A stretch of DNA of 64,000 nucleotides, from assembly GCA_934047225.1 (NCBI GenBank), contig OW203985.1, positions 10,123,501-10,187,500 on the forward strand, in the 5' to 3' direction. Source of the DNA: Ypsolopha sequella. Its lineage: Eukaryota; Arthropoda; Insecta; Lepidoptera; Ypsolophidae. The notes beneath the pieces were generated by a model. That model had not been told where the DNA came from and made no database searches. It was given only the letters and a program-made list of their open reading frames with translations. This document shows positions 43,160-53,000 of the stretch, piece after piece. Each line of letters starts with the position of its first letter. The first letter of the stretch is position 1. The translations under genes were made by a program, and so were the position numbers.

Positions 43160-46100
43160 AAGTGTCTCCAACAAAAAATCTGATTTGTTGTTTTTGATAA
43201 ACAATCATAACCCCGCTGTCATTGCCGTCTCGGAGACATGGCTGATGCCTGGATCCCGATTCAGGATCCCAAGTTACTCTTGTCTTAGGGATGACAGATC
43301 CGACGGATACGCGGGTTCTGCAATCCTTGTCAGGCGCAGCTTGACATTTTCTCAAATTCCCGTACCCCCTCACAGTCAAGAAATAAATGCTGTTGCCATT
43401 AAATTTAGTAACATGTCATTCTTATCTGTTTATATTGCAGATCCAAATCCATCTGTTATTCCTGAGCTTTGCTCAATAATATCATCTCTTCCTAATCCTA
43501 TTATTGTTATGGGAGACTTTAACGGCCACCACATCTCATGGTCTTACAAAACCGACCCCTTTGGTATTGTACTTGTAGATATGTTTGACTTCCTTAATTT
43601 GTGCATCTTGAATGACGGAACACCTACTCGTCGTTCCCGTCCCAATGAAAACCCTGGTAGTGCTGTTGACCTATCCCTTTGCTCCCCTTCTCTTTCTTCG
43701 GTCCTGAACTGGAAAGTTCTCCCCTTAACCTATGGTAGTGATCATTTTCCTATTCTGATTTCTATTCCTAATTTCTCCATCTCTCATAGCAATGACTCTC
43801 CTCTCTTAAGATATCGGCTCAATAAGGCTGACTGGGATAGTTTTTCTTCTGCCGTTAATGTAAAAGTTAATTCCCTTCCTTCTTCTTCTAACTCCAACTT
43901 CCTTTCAAATTACTCTAAGTTTGCCGATGTCCTTTCTTCTTGTGCTAATGTCCATATTCCTATTAAAAACCCTTCACGTCGTAAACTTTCACCCCCTTGG
44001 TGGGATCCAGATTGCACTGATGCGGTTAAAAAAAGAACTCGTGCAGAAAAAGTCTATAATAACGATATGTCAATGACTAATTTCCTAGCATATCAACAAG
44101 CTGCTGCTCAAACTAAAAGACTTCTGTCCAAGAAAAAGAAGCAGGGCTGGAACCGCTTTTGTGAGAATCTTGCCCCTCGTACTCCAGTTTCCCTTATCTG
44201 GCGCAACATAAGAAGATTCCGCGGCTCTCTTAACATACAGAATATATCATCAAATGACCCTGATACTTGGATAGAAGCTTTTGCGGATCGTCTGGCCCCC
44301 TCTTGTCCTCCATCTCCTCCCCCTGTCCTACCCCTCCCCAATATTCCCTATCAATCTAGTCTCAACACAAATATGGACTTAATGAATTCTCCTTTCTCTT
44401 TTATTGAACTTCAACGAGCTTTAGACGGCCTTATTGATTCGACTCCTGGTATGGATAGTATCCCTTATTCCTTTATCATCAATACTTCAGATTCAACTAA
44501 ATTGTTTTTTCTAGATTTAATTAATCACTTTTTCGATAGTGGTGTCACCCCAGCGGAATGGCATTCACAGATTATTCTTCCTATTTTAAAACCAGGCAAG
44601 GATCCTTCTGACCCTTCTTCCCATAGACCAATAGCACTATCTTGCTGTTTAGCTAAAATATTAGAGCACTTGATTAAAAACCGCCTCGAATGGTTAGTCG
44701 AGAATAGAGAACAACTTGCCAAATCTCAGTACGGTTTTCGTAAAGATAGGAGTACTCTGGATAGCCTGAGTATCCTAACAACGGATATTCGAATTTCTTT
44801 TAAAAAAAGAGAATTCCTCGTCGGGGTATTCCTGGACATATCCTCCGCTTATGATAATGTTCTTCTCCCAGTCCTCAGGCATAAACTGCAACAGTTGAAT
44901 ATCCCCGTGAAGCTGATACAGATTATTTGTAGCCTACTCATGGATAGATCCATACATATTAAGGTAAACAACTCCCTTCTTTCTCCTAGAAATATCTGGA
45001 AAGGTCTCCCACAAGGCTCAGTCCTAAGCCCTATCCTGTATAGCTTGTACACATACGATCTAGAAAAGTCAGTAAACTGTTTCTGTAATATATTTCAATA
45101 TGCTGATGATATAGCTTTATATGCGTCTGATCCTTCAGTGGAAGTCGCATCTCGTTGTTTAAATACTGCTCTATCGTATTTAAATGTCTGGCTTCAGAAT
45201 AACGGTTTATCTCTTTCTGTCTCAAAAAGTTGTTCTGTTATTTTCACTAGAAAACGGACTATTCCTGTGATAGAAATCAAAGTAGAAAATAAACTCATCC
45301 CAATTGAGACTAAGGTAAAATTTTTAGGGGTAATACTTGACTCCAGACTTTCTGGCGTTCCCCACTTCTCGTTCGTCGCTCAGAAATGTGAAAAAGGAGT
45401 GAACGTTCTCCGTGCACTCTCCGGGGTATGGTGGGGGTCACACCCCTACTCCCAAAAACTTTTATATAATGCTATAGTTCGTAGCCATTTGGATTATGGC
45501 AGTTTTGTACTAGATCCTTGTAACAAATCTGAACATGAAAAAATTAATAAAATTCAAGCTAAATGCCTCAGAATCGTTTTGGGAGCAATGAGATCCTCAC
45601 CGAAAAATGCTTTACAAGTGGAATGCCTCGATCCCCCTCCTCACTTGCGGAGACAGTATTTATCAGATAGGTTCATGTTTAAAATTTCCCAAAATCCAAA
45701 TCACCCTCTTTTATCCAAATTAGAACTTCTGCATAATTTATTTTTACAAACAGGCTTCAACTCTGTATTCGATCTTCCATGCGTTCTCAGAAGCTTTATA
45801 AGTCTGTCTAACATCCCTAATCATCTTGTTAAATTAAATATAAATCCCCCGTTTCACATCCCGTACGAGGCTTTAATTTTTGACCCATCGATTATCATGA
45901 ATTTTGGAATACAAAAAGACTCATTAGTGGCTGATAAAACCTTTAATCATATTCTGGGAAAGGACTGGCAAGGTTGGCTAACCATGTACACCGACGCTTC
46001 CAAACTAACGATTGAAGGTAATGTAGGAGCTGCGGTTTGGATTCCTAGATACAAAATTATTCTAAGTTTTAAATGTCCTCCTGAAACCTCGGTCTTCACG

Positions 46101-46844
46101 GGAGAAGCTACCGCAATTCTTGAAGCTATTTCATATGCCAACTCTCACAACTTAAAAAACACGATAATCTTTACTGACTCTTTGAGCTGTCTCCATTCCA
46201 TCATGGCTAACCCATTTAAATCCAAATCTCGGTTTCCTATAATTCTTCAGATTAGGGAAGCCCTTTTTCGATGTAAGGAACACAACCTTGACATTGTCTT
46301 AGCTTGGATCCCTGGACATTGTGGCATTCCAGGCAACGAAGTTGTTGATGCTTACGCCAAAAACGCAATTTCATCAGGTGAATCTTCACACTATCATATT
46401 TATCATCACGACATTCTTCCTTTGGCCAAAAATATACTAGATAAAGCTTGGTCCAAAGATTGGAATGAATCTCAGAGATCTAAGGCCAAACATTACGCCT
46501 CTATACAACCTGTTATCCCAAATCGGCCGTGGTTCTTTAAATATCGTGACATTGATAAATTGTATACATCTGTAGTTTGTCGCCTCCGACTTGGACACGC
46601 TTGTACCCCTGTGTTCTTGGCAAAAATCAGGGTAAGGGATCATTCCTTATGTGAGTGTGGCTTAGACGAGGGTACAGTTGACCACATATTTTTCGATTGC
46701 CAAAAACTTCGTTTCTCTCTGTATGATGTTCTCCCTTCTGAAATCCCCCGCCCCGTCAACTTCAGCTTTTTATTGTCCCTTGTTTACAGTCCATTTGTAT
46801 ATTTATTATGTAGATTTATTAAATTAAATAATATTAAATTATAA
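43110..46844 (+). CDS. LINE ORF2: endonuclease, reverse transcriptase, RNase H
   Basis: 1244 residues, uninterrupted, in the +1 frame relative to ORF1. An AP-like endonuclease occupies about 1-220: QWNTRS (N15), SETW (E42), GDFNGHH (D136, N138), AVDL (D187) and SDH (D211-H212) supply the expected catalytic set. The reverse transcriptase lies at about 470-740: HRPIALSCCLAKILE, QYGFRKDRST, GVFLDISSAYDNV (first catalytic Asp), GLPQGSVLSP and QYADDIALY (about 660-668). RNase H is at about 950-1090: MYTDASK, GEATAILEAI, FTDSLSC and WIPGHCGIPGNEVVDAYAK. A Cys/His cluster follows near 1175 (CECGLDEGTVDHIFFDC). It would nick target DNA and prime cDNA synthesis there. All catalytic residues I can check are intact. 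The ATG at 43110 has G at -1 and a weak context, as is common for overlapping second ORFs. Confidence 0.95.
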   Translation: MALVASTEYHFLQWNTRSVSNKKSDLLFLINNHNPAVIAVSETWLMPGSRFRIPSYSCLRDDRSDGYAGSAILVRRSLTFSQIPVPPHSQEINAVAIKFSNMSFLSVYIADPNPSVIPELCSIISSLPNPIIVMGDFNGHHISWSYKTDPFGIVLVDMFDFLNLCILNDGTPTRRSRPNENPGSAVDLSLCSPSLSSVLNWKVLPLTYGSDHFPILISIPNFSISHSNDSPLLRYRLNKADWDSFSSAVNVKVNSLPSSSNSNFLSNYSKFADVLSSCANVHIPIKNPSRRKLSPPWWDPDCTDAVKKRTRAEKVYNNDMSMTNFLAYQQAAAQTKRLLSKKKKQGWNRFCENLAPRTPVSLIWRNIRRFRGSLNIQNISSNDPDTWIEAFADRLAPSCPPSPPPVLPLPNIPYQSSLNTNMDLMNSPFSFIELQRALDGLIDSTPGMDSIPYSFIINTSDSTKLFFLDLINHFFDSGVTPAEWHSQIILPILKPGKDPSDPSSHRPIALSCCLAKILEHLIKNRLEWLVENREQLAKSQYGFRKDRSTLDSLSILTTDIRISFKKREFLVGVFLDISSAYDNVLLPVLRHKLQQLNIPVKLIQIICSLLMDRSIHIKVNNSLLSPRNIWKGLPQGSVLSPILYSLYTYDLEKSVNCFCNIFQYADDIALYASDPSVEVASRCLNTALSYLNVWLQNNGLSLSVSKSCSVIFTRKRTIPVIEIKVENKLIPIETKVKFLGVILDSRLSGVPHFSFVAQKCEKGVNVLRALSGVWWGSHPYSQKLLYNAIVRSHLDYGSFVLDPCNKSEHEKINKIQAKCLRIVLGAMRSSPKNALQVECLDPPPHLRRQYLSDRFMFKISQNPNHPLLSKLELLHNLFLQTGFNSVFDLPCVLRSFISLSNIPNHLVKLNINPPFHIPYEALIFDPSIIMNFGIQKDSLVADKTFNHILGKDWQGWLTMYTDASKLTIEGNVGAAVWIPRYKIILSFKCPPETSVFTGEATAILEAISYANSHNLKNTIIFTDSLSCLHSIMANPFKSKSRFPIILQIREALFRCKEHNLDIVLAWIPGHCGIPGNEVVDAYAKNAISSGESSHYHIYHHDILPLAKNILDKAWSKDWNESQRSKAKHYASIQPVIPNRPWFFKYRDIDKLYTSVVCRLRLGHACTPVFLAKIRVRDHSLCECGLDEGTVDHIFFDCQKLRFSLYDVLPSEIPRPVNFSFLLSLVYSPFVYLLCRFIKLNNIKL

Positions 46845-47151
46845 AAGGGATACTTAATCCTATTAGCAATATTTACTGTAGGTACCTAATTCTAGTTCTT
46901 TCCTGTTTTTTTTTTCTCTATATGCATTTTAATTTTATTTATTTTTTATCTTTATTTTATTGCACTCGCGGAAGATCGATGAGATTATAATTTTCGTTTA
47001 GTTGTAGGTATTGTACCTAATTGTTATTTAATCACTGTGCGTCTCTTTACTTTAAAAAAAAAAAAAAAAAAACAAAAAGACTTGACATTGGCGGAACTAA
47101 TGTGCGGAGTCCACATTATCGGAAGCCAGATAAAATGGCATTGAATTGAAT
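46845..47151 (+). other. LINE 3' UTR
   Basis: Non-coding, with an A-rich tract at 47054-47073 followed by about 80 bp (GACTTGACATTGGCGG ...) and a terminal ATTGAATTGAAT. The terminal pentamer repeat, not the A tract, abuts the target duplication, so it is the true 3' end. Confidence 0.8.
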
Positions 47152-47164
47152 TGAAAGTTGAAAT
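47152..47164 (+). repeat. Right target-site duplication of the LINE
   Basis: TGAAAGTTGAAAT, identical to 41500-41512. Confidence 0.9.
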
Positions 47165-48590
47165 AAGTGTTTTAACTTGAAAAATATGTAATTGTTGTTA
47201 GTTTTTGTTATTTGGTTGTTTTTTGATGGTTAGGTGAGTACCTATCTGAGGCTATTATGTATAATATTGATGCAAATCTTGCAAAAGCTTACCTTTGTTT
47301 CTTTTGGACACAAAATTCACCATGTCTTCTTTTTGGAGGACTACGAAGTGATTATGTTTTCATATCTAGGTACCTATATTTCATCTTTCTGTTCCTGCAC
47401 TCCTTTTACTACCTGTAGGTAAGTACCAACTCCTTTAGTTTTTTTTTTCAGGAAATGGGATTTCTACAGAAAGCTTACAAAAAGCTTTTACCGATCAGTC
47501 AATGTGTAAGTAAGTAGGTAAGTACCAACTTTTTCTTATTTTAGACGTGGATGCTTTTTTCATTCGAAATATTTTCAATGTGTCCTAAAGAAGAGCACTT
47601 TTTTGTCCAAATGTGTGATTTGGTAATAAAAATTAAGCAATCCTCCGTATTGGTTACAAAATCTTAAGAAATAATTATAACGGCCTATGGAAACTTTGCT
47701 ATGGCAGCATACACAAAACATAGGTAATAGAGAATACTAGGAAAAAGCATAATTTCAAAGAAATAGAGAATCAATAAGAAGTGGAATATTTACAGAAAAC
47801 AACAAAAATCTTACTAGATCATACTGGAAAATAAAAAATTTGAAAGTGGCATATTTTGAGAAGACTCAAAATGCAATGGAGCATCAATATAATTTCAAGA
47901 ATAACATGACAAGTAAAGAAGAATTTTAAGTGGGATTTCTACAAAAGTATGCCGGACATAAGTTATTCAATAAAGGTTCTGTTTTTTCATTTCGAGAAAT
48001 GGAACTTTAAAAAAAAATCGTTTTAATATGTAACTGCGATATACAGTTATACACACCCTTATTATTAATTTAGCTATTTCTTTGTGGCTCTGCCTGCATT
48101 TAATCAATCTTTGCCCTGTTTTCGGCTTGGACATTATTTTATCAACAGGCCTTACAGCATAATGTTGACCAGTGTTACTACAATGATAATATAATAAATA
48201 AAACCGCATCCAAATCTGTTGAGTGGTTCTAGCGACAAAACAGAACAGTATGTTTATATAGACAGACAAAAATTCTAATAATGGTATTTGACTTTAGTAC
48301 AATACTAATAGACAACAACTTTTTTACTAGGTACTTTATTATTATGTAGGTACACTTTTCAGTCACGGGCCCATAGGGACCCGGTCATTTGAAAGGCATT
48401 CATGGGGCCGAAGCCAACATTGAAGAGGCCTTTGGTACCATTTAATATAAATGTGAGATGGCTGCATCCATGGAGGTCTCTCCCTCAATGTATTATTATT
48501 GGTATAGATTTTTTGGTACTATCAAATGTTTTTTTATTTATAATTATAATAAACAGTGATGGGTAAGATTTTGAATACCATTTTCCTGAT
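47165..48590. other. Intergenic, no gene seen
   Basis: AT-rich. A 100-codon minus-strand ORF at 47967-48269 is not recognised. A GGGCCCATAGGGACCCGG hairpin-like spot occurs near 48367. Confidence 0.35.
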
Positions 48591-49210
48591 TAACTATCAA
48601 AATACGGAACCGTAGGTCGCACCTGACCAATTTTTGTTTAAAGTAAACATTATTAATTTTAAATATTTTGTAATACTTTTCCCAAGTCAGTATAGCCAAT
48701 CACATATAGACTAGACATTGCATTTTTGCATTCTCTGATTGGCTTTTGATTTTTGTCAAAAATGACATAATTAAGGAGAAGTGAGACCTAAAGTTTTAAC
48801 GCTCAGAAAATCTGTTTTAAGACGCTAAAAACTACGAATCCAACTTTTTGAAGTGGGTACTTCTTTATACGCATCTCATATAGGCCCTCCTATACGTTCA
48901 GAATTTGTATGTCAATTATGGAAAGACTTTTTTAAATTTGATCTTTGTTATTTTAAATCGTTCATTTTTTGAATGTTCATTGATAAGACTTATCAGATAA
49001 TTTAATGCTTATTTGATCGGAAAAATAAAAATGTTGAAATGACCTTGTAAGCGAATGCCTTGCCATTAACACGAGTGATTTTATTTTCTTTGGCCATTGA
49101 TTCCTTCCTCTGTGATTAATTAAATATGTAAGTAGGATAGGAAGTATCCACTTAAATAATTTACGGTTGTATCTCTGACAAAACGTACTGCTTTTTTTAT
49201 TGGTAATGAA
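48591..49210. repeat. Dispersed repeat family G, second copy
   Basis: GTACTTCTTTATACGCATC, CAGAATTTGTATGTCAATTA, TTGATTCCTTCCTCTGTGA and TATCTCTGACAAAAC correspond in order to 29140-29340. Non-coding. Confidence 0.5.
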
Positions 49211-49214
49211 AATA

Positions 49215-50235
49215 AGTATCCCACCAAACAAAAAACGGTCAAGTACCTACGCGTACCTAGGGTTCCGTATGGTGGATGAAAAATGTATGTTTCTCGTTTT
49301 TTTGTCGTGAATTTCTCAACCGCTATATTTTTCCTGTAATCTTTACGTAAACACATATTACCATGATTTTTTTCATATTTTTCGGTCCGCCAGTTTTGGA
49401 GATAAGGACATACGTAGAGGGGGGACATACAGTTTTTTTGTGGTTTTTCGAAATTTCTCGACATAGATGGAAGTAAATATAGCCAAGTAATATATTTTTA
49501 CAAGCATCTCCTTAATATCTACAATTGGATACCCATATTGTACCTATATTTATTTTGTATTCCTCATTTGTGCTTAACTTTTTTTAAATCACTATATTGT
49601 TCCTGTAATTGGCCAGCTATGATTTATAATCGTTTTTTTTATATTTTTCCCCTTTTATAAGGGGACATACACTTTTTTGTGGTGTTTCAAAGATTTCTCG
49701 AAACCAGTGCCAGTAATTATAGTAAAAGTATAATATTTTTACAATCAGCTTTTTAATATCTACAATTTGATATTCATATTGTATTTTTAGGATTATATAT
49801 ATATTTTTTGTCTCTTTTGTTTTGGAAATGTTTTGAACAATTTCAATTTTTCTTTTACACCGTGTTATGTGGGCAATACAATGCCATCTTTGTGCTGACG
49901 TTCAAGTCTTTATCTTAAACGGTGCTAAAGTTATGTGGCTGTGACATACTGACAGATGGAAAACGGAGTCTCACCATTACGGTTCCTTTTAGGTACTACG
50001 GATCCCTAAAAATCATGTAAAGTAGGTTGCTAAGACTCATAAGCTTGTTCTTTAGACCCAAGCCCCTAACTCTACAAACAATTTTTATATATGTAGAAAT
50101 AAATATTGAGACTAGGGTACCACTGCTTTTGTACCTTTTAGGTACTACGGAACCCTACAAATCATGTAAAGTAGGTTGCAAAGAGTCATAAGCTTGATCT
50201 TTAGAGACAAGCCCCTAACTCTACAAACAAGTGGC
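49215..50235 (+). repeat. LINE-like dispersed repeat with an internal tandem duplication
   Basis: Opens AAACGGTCAAGTACCTACGC and CTAGGGTTCCGTATGGTGG. The part to about 49430 recurs at 25550-25715 and, more diverged, at 63110-63210. Two direct copies of a roughly 100-bp tail (CTTTTAGGTACTACGG to CCCCTAACTCTACAAACAA) lie at 49986-50091 and 50135-50230. No long ORF. Confidence 0.6.
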
Positions 50236-50740
50236 GATAATCGCAAGTATAAATTTTCACATGTTCATAGATATGTCAGGGAATTACTGGTTTACGCAAT
50301 TTACTAATTTCCAATTGCAATATATATATTTTTTCATTTCCAATCAATCAATAAGGTAACAATGCAAAATAATGTATTTTTTATGGATTTTTCATCACAA
50401 GCGCCCTAGCTTGTGCATTACGAAATTCAACTTAAAAGTGTACGTTGAAAATGGTTTTCGTTCTCATATGCATGGTTTTTAGGGTTCCGTAAACGAAGGG
50501 CAAAACGGAACCCTATTAATGTCACTCCGCTTTCTGTCCGAATATTGAATTAAAAATGCCATTTACAATGTAATTTTAGGGTAATGTCCCCGAATACTCA
50601 ACCAACTTAATTTTGCAGTTTGGTTTCATACAATTTTGTAATTTCTGTTTAAATTATTTAAGTATATGAACCTATTTAAATGGTACGGAACCCTCAGGGC
50701 GCGAGTCCTACTCGTACTTGACCGTATTTTTGTGTCTCAT
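50236..50740. repeat. Further LINE-like tail fragments
   Basis: AGGGTTCCGTAAACGAAGGG at 50481 and GGTACGGAACCCTCAGGGCG at 50681 are the same signature in opposite orientations. Confidence 0.5.
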
Positions 50741-50962
50741 TTTACCAAGGTAGGTATGGCCGTCCCCACTAATTTTTGTCCAGCTAGCTAGTCTAGCATA
50801 GCAAACCTTATCGAGCTCGATAGCGTGTGATACACTATGTTGATCTACCTCTAGAGGGATGGACATGTTGTATCGAGCGGTTAAAGCTCGATATGGTCTG
50901 CTATGACCCCTGGTCACAAATCCCTTCGAGTCGTGAAATAACTTAAATACATATATTTAGAC

Positions 50963-50998
50963 TAGCTTTTGCCCGCAACTTCGTCCGCGTGAGTTTCG
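50963..50998 (+). repeat. End of a common lepidopteran interspersed repeat
   Basis: ACTAGCTTTTGCCCGCAACT followed by TCGTCCGCGTG, a repeat end I know from many moth and butterfly loci; a diverged match is at 18322. Confidence 0.5.
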
Positions 50999-51814
50999 AA
51001 TGCATATTCGAATCAGATTTTCCAACAGAACATATACATATATCCCGTCAGCCAAAACGTACATTTACACCCTTTTGGCACCTCATCATCAGACTCAAAT
51101 CTTAATGACATTGCTACTAGTTTTATTGAAAGATCCGTTTCCACTTCATCATCAGACGACTTGAAAATGCCCACACTACCATTTTATAGCTACTCACATA
51201 GTAAGAACATCCAAATTTTTCTTAATGTTAATGAAAATTGACCCTAGCCATTCAGTTTTGAAATTTCGGCAACCCTTTTTGAGCCACCCGGTGTGAATAT
51301 TTTTGAAAATCCTTTCTTAGTGTGAGTTCTCATCCTTCTATAAACAGACTCTCCAAATATCAAGTCTCTACTACGTTCATGAGTTTGGGCTGTTTACCAT
51401 TATAAACAACTTTAAACTCCCTCAAAATCAACTAACAGTATTGTCAAAAATTTCTTGTATTGTTTTACTGTTGAAGCTGGTTGCACTACTTTCAAGCAAA
51501 CTTGATATTTGCTCATCTCCTTGCTCACATGTCAAGTCATCATAACGCTCCTAATGCATTAGTGGTGCTGCATCCTTAGTTTTGGACCAGTATTGGCAAG
51601 AATTCAAAATAAGATTTTGAACAAAATATATACTTGTATTTCATTCATCTGTTATTTTTACAACATGCAATATTTTATCATTATTATATTACATAATGTA
51701 TCCACATTTTACTTCAGGCATTTAACCTTTTTATTTTTACAAAGATGTTATAAAGGAAGCAGAAAAAACAAGCATGATGTAGTAAACATTCGTATTTATA
51801 ATATAATGTTGTTG
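50999..51814. other. Intergenic downstream of sprouty
   Basis: AT-rich, no gene recognised. Confidence 0.3.
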
Positions 51815-51815
51815 T

Positions 51816-51821
51816 TTTATT
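51816..51821 (-). terminator. Candidate polyadenylation signal for sprouty
   Basis: TTTATT on the plus strand is AATAAA on the minus strand, 455 bp beyond the sprouty stop. Other TTTATT occurrences lie further left, so the choice is uncertain. Confidence 0.25.
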
Positions 51822-52275
51822 TACAAATAAATACAAATTCAGTTAATAAATAAATGGTAGATTATCTACATCTTAATAAGTATGATTTTATAGCTCTATT
51901 AATCATCATCGATTGGGTTCACAATGAACCCAAAATACTAACGTTAACGTTTTCTTATGACACGTTATGGTCTCAAGAAAATTTGAGACTATTGTCGTTC
52001 GGGCGACACGTTCACGTACATTCACACTATACGACTATATTTACAAGGTACTCTGTAACGATTCACACTGTGGGCGCGGGGCGGGTGCGCGTCGCCCTTT
52101 ATCACGTCCGCCGCCCAACCCCACGCGACACTTCACTCGGACCATGCACAGCTCGCAACACTGAGTCTTCCCCCGCGCGGTCCGAAGCGGTCCGCTCACC
52201 AATAAATATTTGTACAACGCGCTCGCGCCTCTCGACCCGGGGCGCTTCGGAGGGCGCGGGCGGCGCGCGGCGGGA

Positions 52276-52929
52276 CTAGATAATACTGGAGAGCGGCGGC
52301 GGTGGTGCTTCTGGGCAGCGGCAGCCGGAGCGGCGGCAGCGGGCGTACAGCGCCGCGCCCGCCGCAGCCAGTCCACGTAGTGGCCAGTACAGGCACAGGC
52401 ACGGCAGCGGCAGAGCCAAAGCCGCTACGCACGCGAGCCGAGCAGCTGGCCGCGCTCCGCCGCACGCGCACGGTTCTGCCGCTTCCTCCTCGCCACTCCC
52501 GCAGTGATAGAAGAGCGCCTTCACACAACACATACATGATGCGTAGTCAACACACGCTTCGGCACTGCACAGACACGAGCCGCAGAGCCAGCGCTGCGGT
52601 AGCGGCCTCGGCCGCGCACACTGCTCGCACCGGCATCGTCCACAAGTTTCGCACACGATAGAGTCGCTGGCCGCAAGGGCGCCGGCGCGCCGCTTGTCGG
52701 CCGCCGGCTGCGTCGTCACCGGCTTGAGGGGCTGGGCAGCCGCATGACCGGACAGAGGCGCCGCGTGAGCGCGTCTGGGTGCCTCCACGTAAGCATTTCG
52801 TTCACGCTCCGCCTCAGGTCTCGGCCGCAACAGTGATACTGTGGGCTGGCGCGCGCCCGTCGGCCTGTGGACGCGCGCCGCCGGCTTGGGCGGCCGGGGC
52901 GGCGCCGCCGGCCCGCCATACTCATCCAT
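52276..52929 (-). CDS. spry: Protein sprouty homologue
   Basis: 217 residues, stop TAG at 52276-52278. Sprouty proteins are membrane-associated feedback inhibitors of receptor tyrosine kinase (FGFR/EGFR)-Ras-MAPK signalling. Residues 43-53 (ERNAYVEAPRR) contain the conserved N-x-Y motif (Y47), whose phosphotyrosine binds the Cbl SH2 domain in known family members. The Cys-rich sprouty domain runs from about C93 to C205: CETCGRCRCEQCARPRPLPQ, WLCGSCLCSAEACVDYASCM, CCVKALFYHC, PCLCLYWPLRG and RRSGCRCP. The N-terminal part is short and Pro/Ala-rich, much shorter than in Drosophila. The coding exon is very GC-rich. The ATG at 52929 has T at -3; an in-frame TAG lies four codons upstream, and an upstream ATG with A at -3 precedes that. 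The exon probably starts at 52986 after a CTTTGTTCTCAG acceptor. Neighbours are only transposons. Confidence 0.93.
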   Translation of the reverse strand: MDEYGGPAAPPRPPKPAARVHRPTGARQPTVSLLRPRPEAERERNAYVEAPRRAHAAPLSGHAAAQPLKPVTTQPAADKRRAGALAASDSIVCETCGRCRCEQCARPRPLPQRWLCGSCLCSAEACVDYASCMCCVKALFYHCGSGEEEAAEPCACGGARPAARLACVAALALPLPCLCLYWPLRGLAAAGAALYARCRRSGCRCPEAPPPPLSSII

Positions 52930-52938
52930 CGAGTCCGG

Positions 52939-52977
52939 CTAACGGCTCTCCGGGCCGTCGCCTTCTTGTTCCCTCAT
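52939..52977 (-). other. In-frame upstream ORF (12 codons) in sprouty 5' leader
   Basis: Minus-strand ATG at 52977-52975 opens MREQEGDGPESR and ends in TAG at 52941-52939, in the same frame as the sprouty ATG and only nine bases before it. Its start context (ACGATGA, A at -3) is better than that of the main ATG. It is either a translational-control uORF or an N-terminal extension broken by a nonsense change. Confidence 0.7.
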
Positions 52978-52985
52978 CGTCCCCA

Positions 52986-53000
52986 CCTGAGAACAAAGAG
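52986..53000 (-). other. Probable splice acceptor for the sprouty coding exon
   Basis: On the minus strand, CTTCTCTTTGTTCTCAG precedes GTGGGGACG, with a pyrimidine tract and AG at 52988-52987. This implies an upstream exon to the right. Confidence 0.6.

Larger units (their letters stand above)
41513..47151 (+). mobile_element. Complete I-type non-LTR retrotransposon (LINE)
   Basis: About 5.64 kb between identical 13-bp duplications. Layout: 5' UTR of 195 bp starting GGAGGATTGTAAGTTGACGC; ORF1 (gag-like, CCHC knuckles); ORF2 (APE endonuclease, reverse transcriptase, RNase H) overlapping ORF1 by 50 bp; and a roughly 300-bp 3' UTR with an internal A-run (47054-47073), ending in a short ATTGA repeat rather than poly(A). 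APE plus RT plus C-terminal RNase H with a separate CCHC ORF1 is the architecture of the I superfamily (I/Nimb-like). Both ORFs are open, so the copy may be competent or very young. Clade naming is an inference. Confidence 0.93.

Noticed and set aside
47054..47073. A-run as the LINE 3' end
   Set aside because: The 13-bp target duplication starts 78 bp further on, directly after the ATTGA repeat, so the A-run is internal.
52302..52661. 119-codon plus-strand ORF opposite sprouty
   Set aside because: Antisense shadow of the GC-rich sprouty exon; Arg/Ser/Thr-rich composition follows from the opposite strand.
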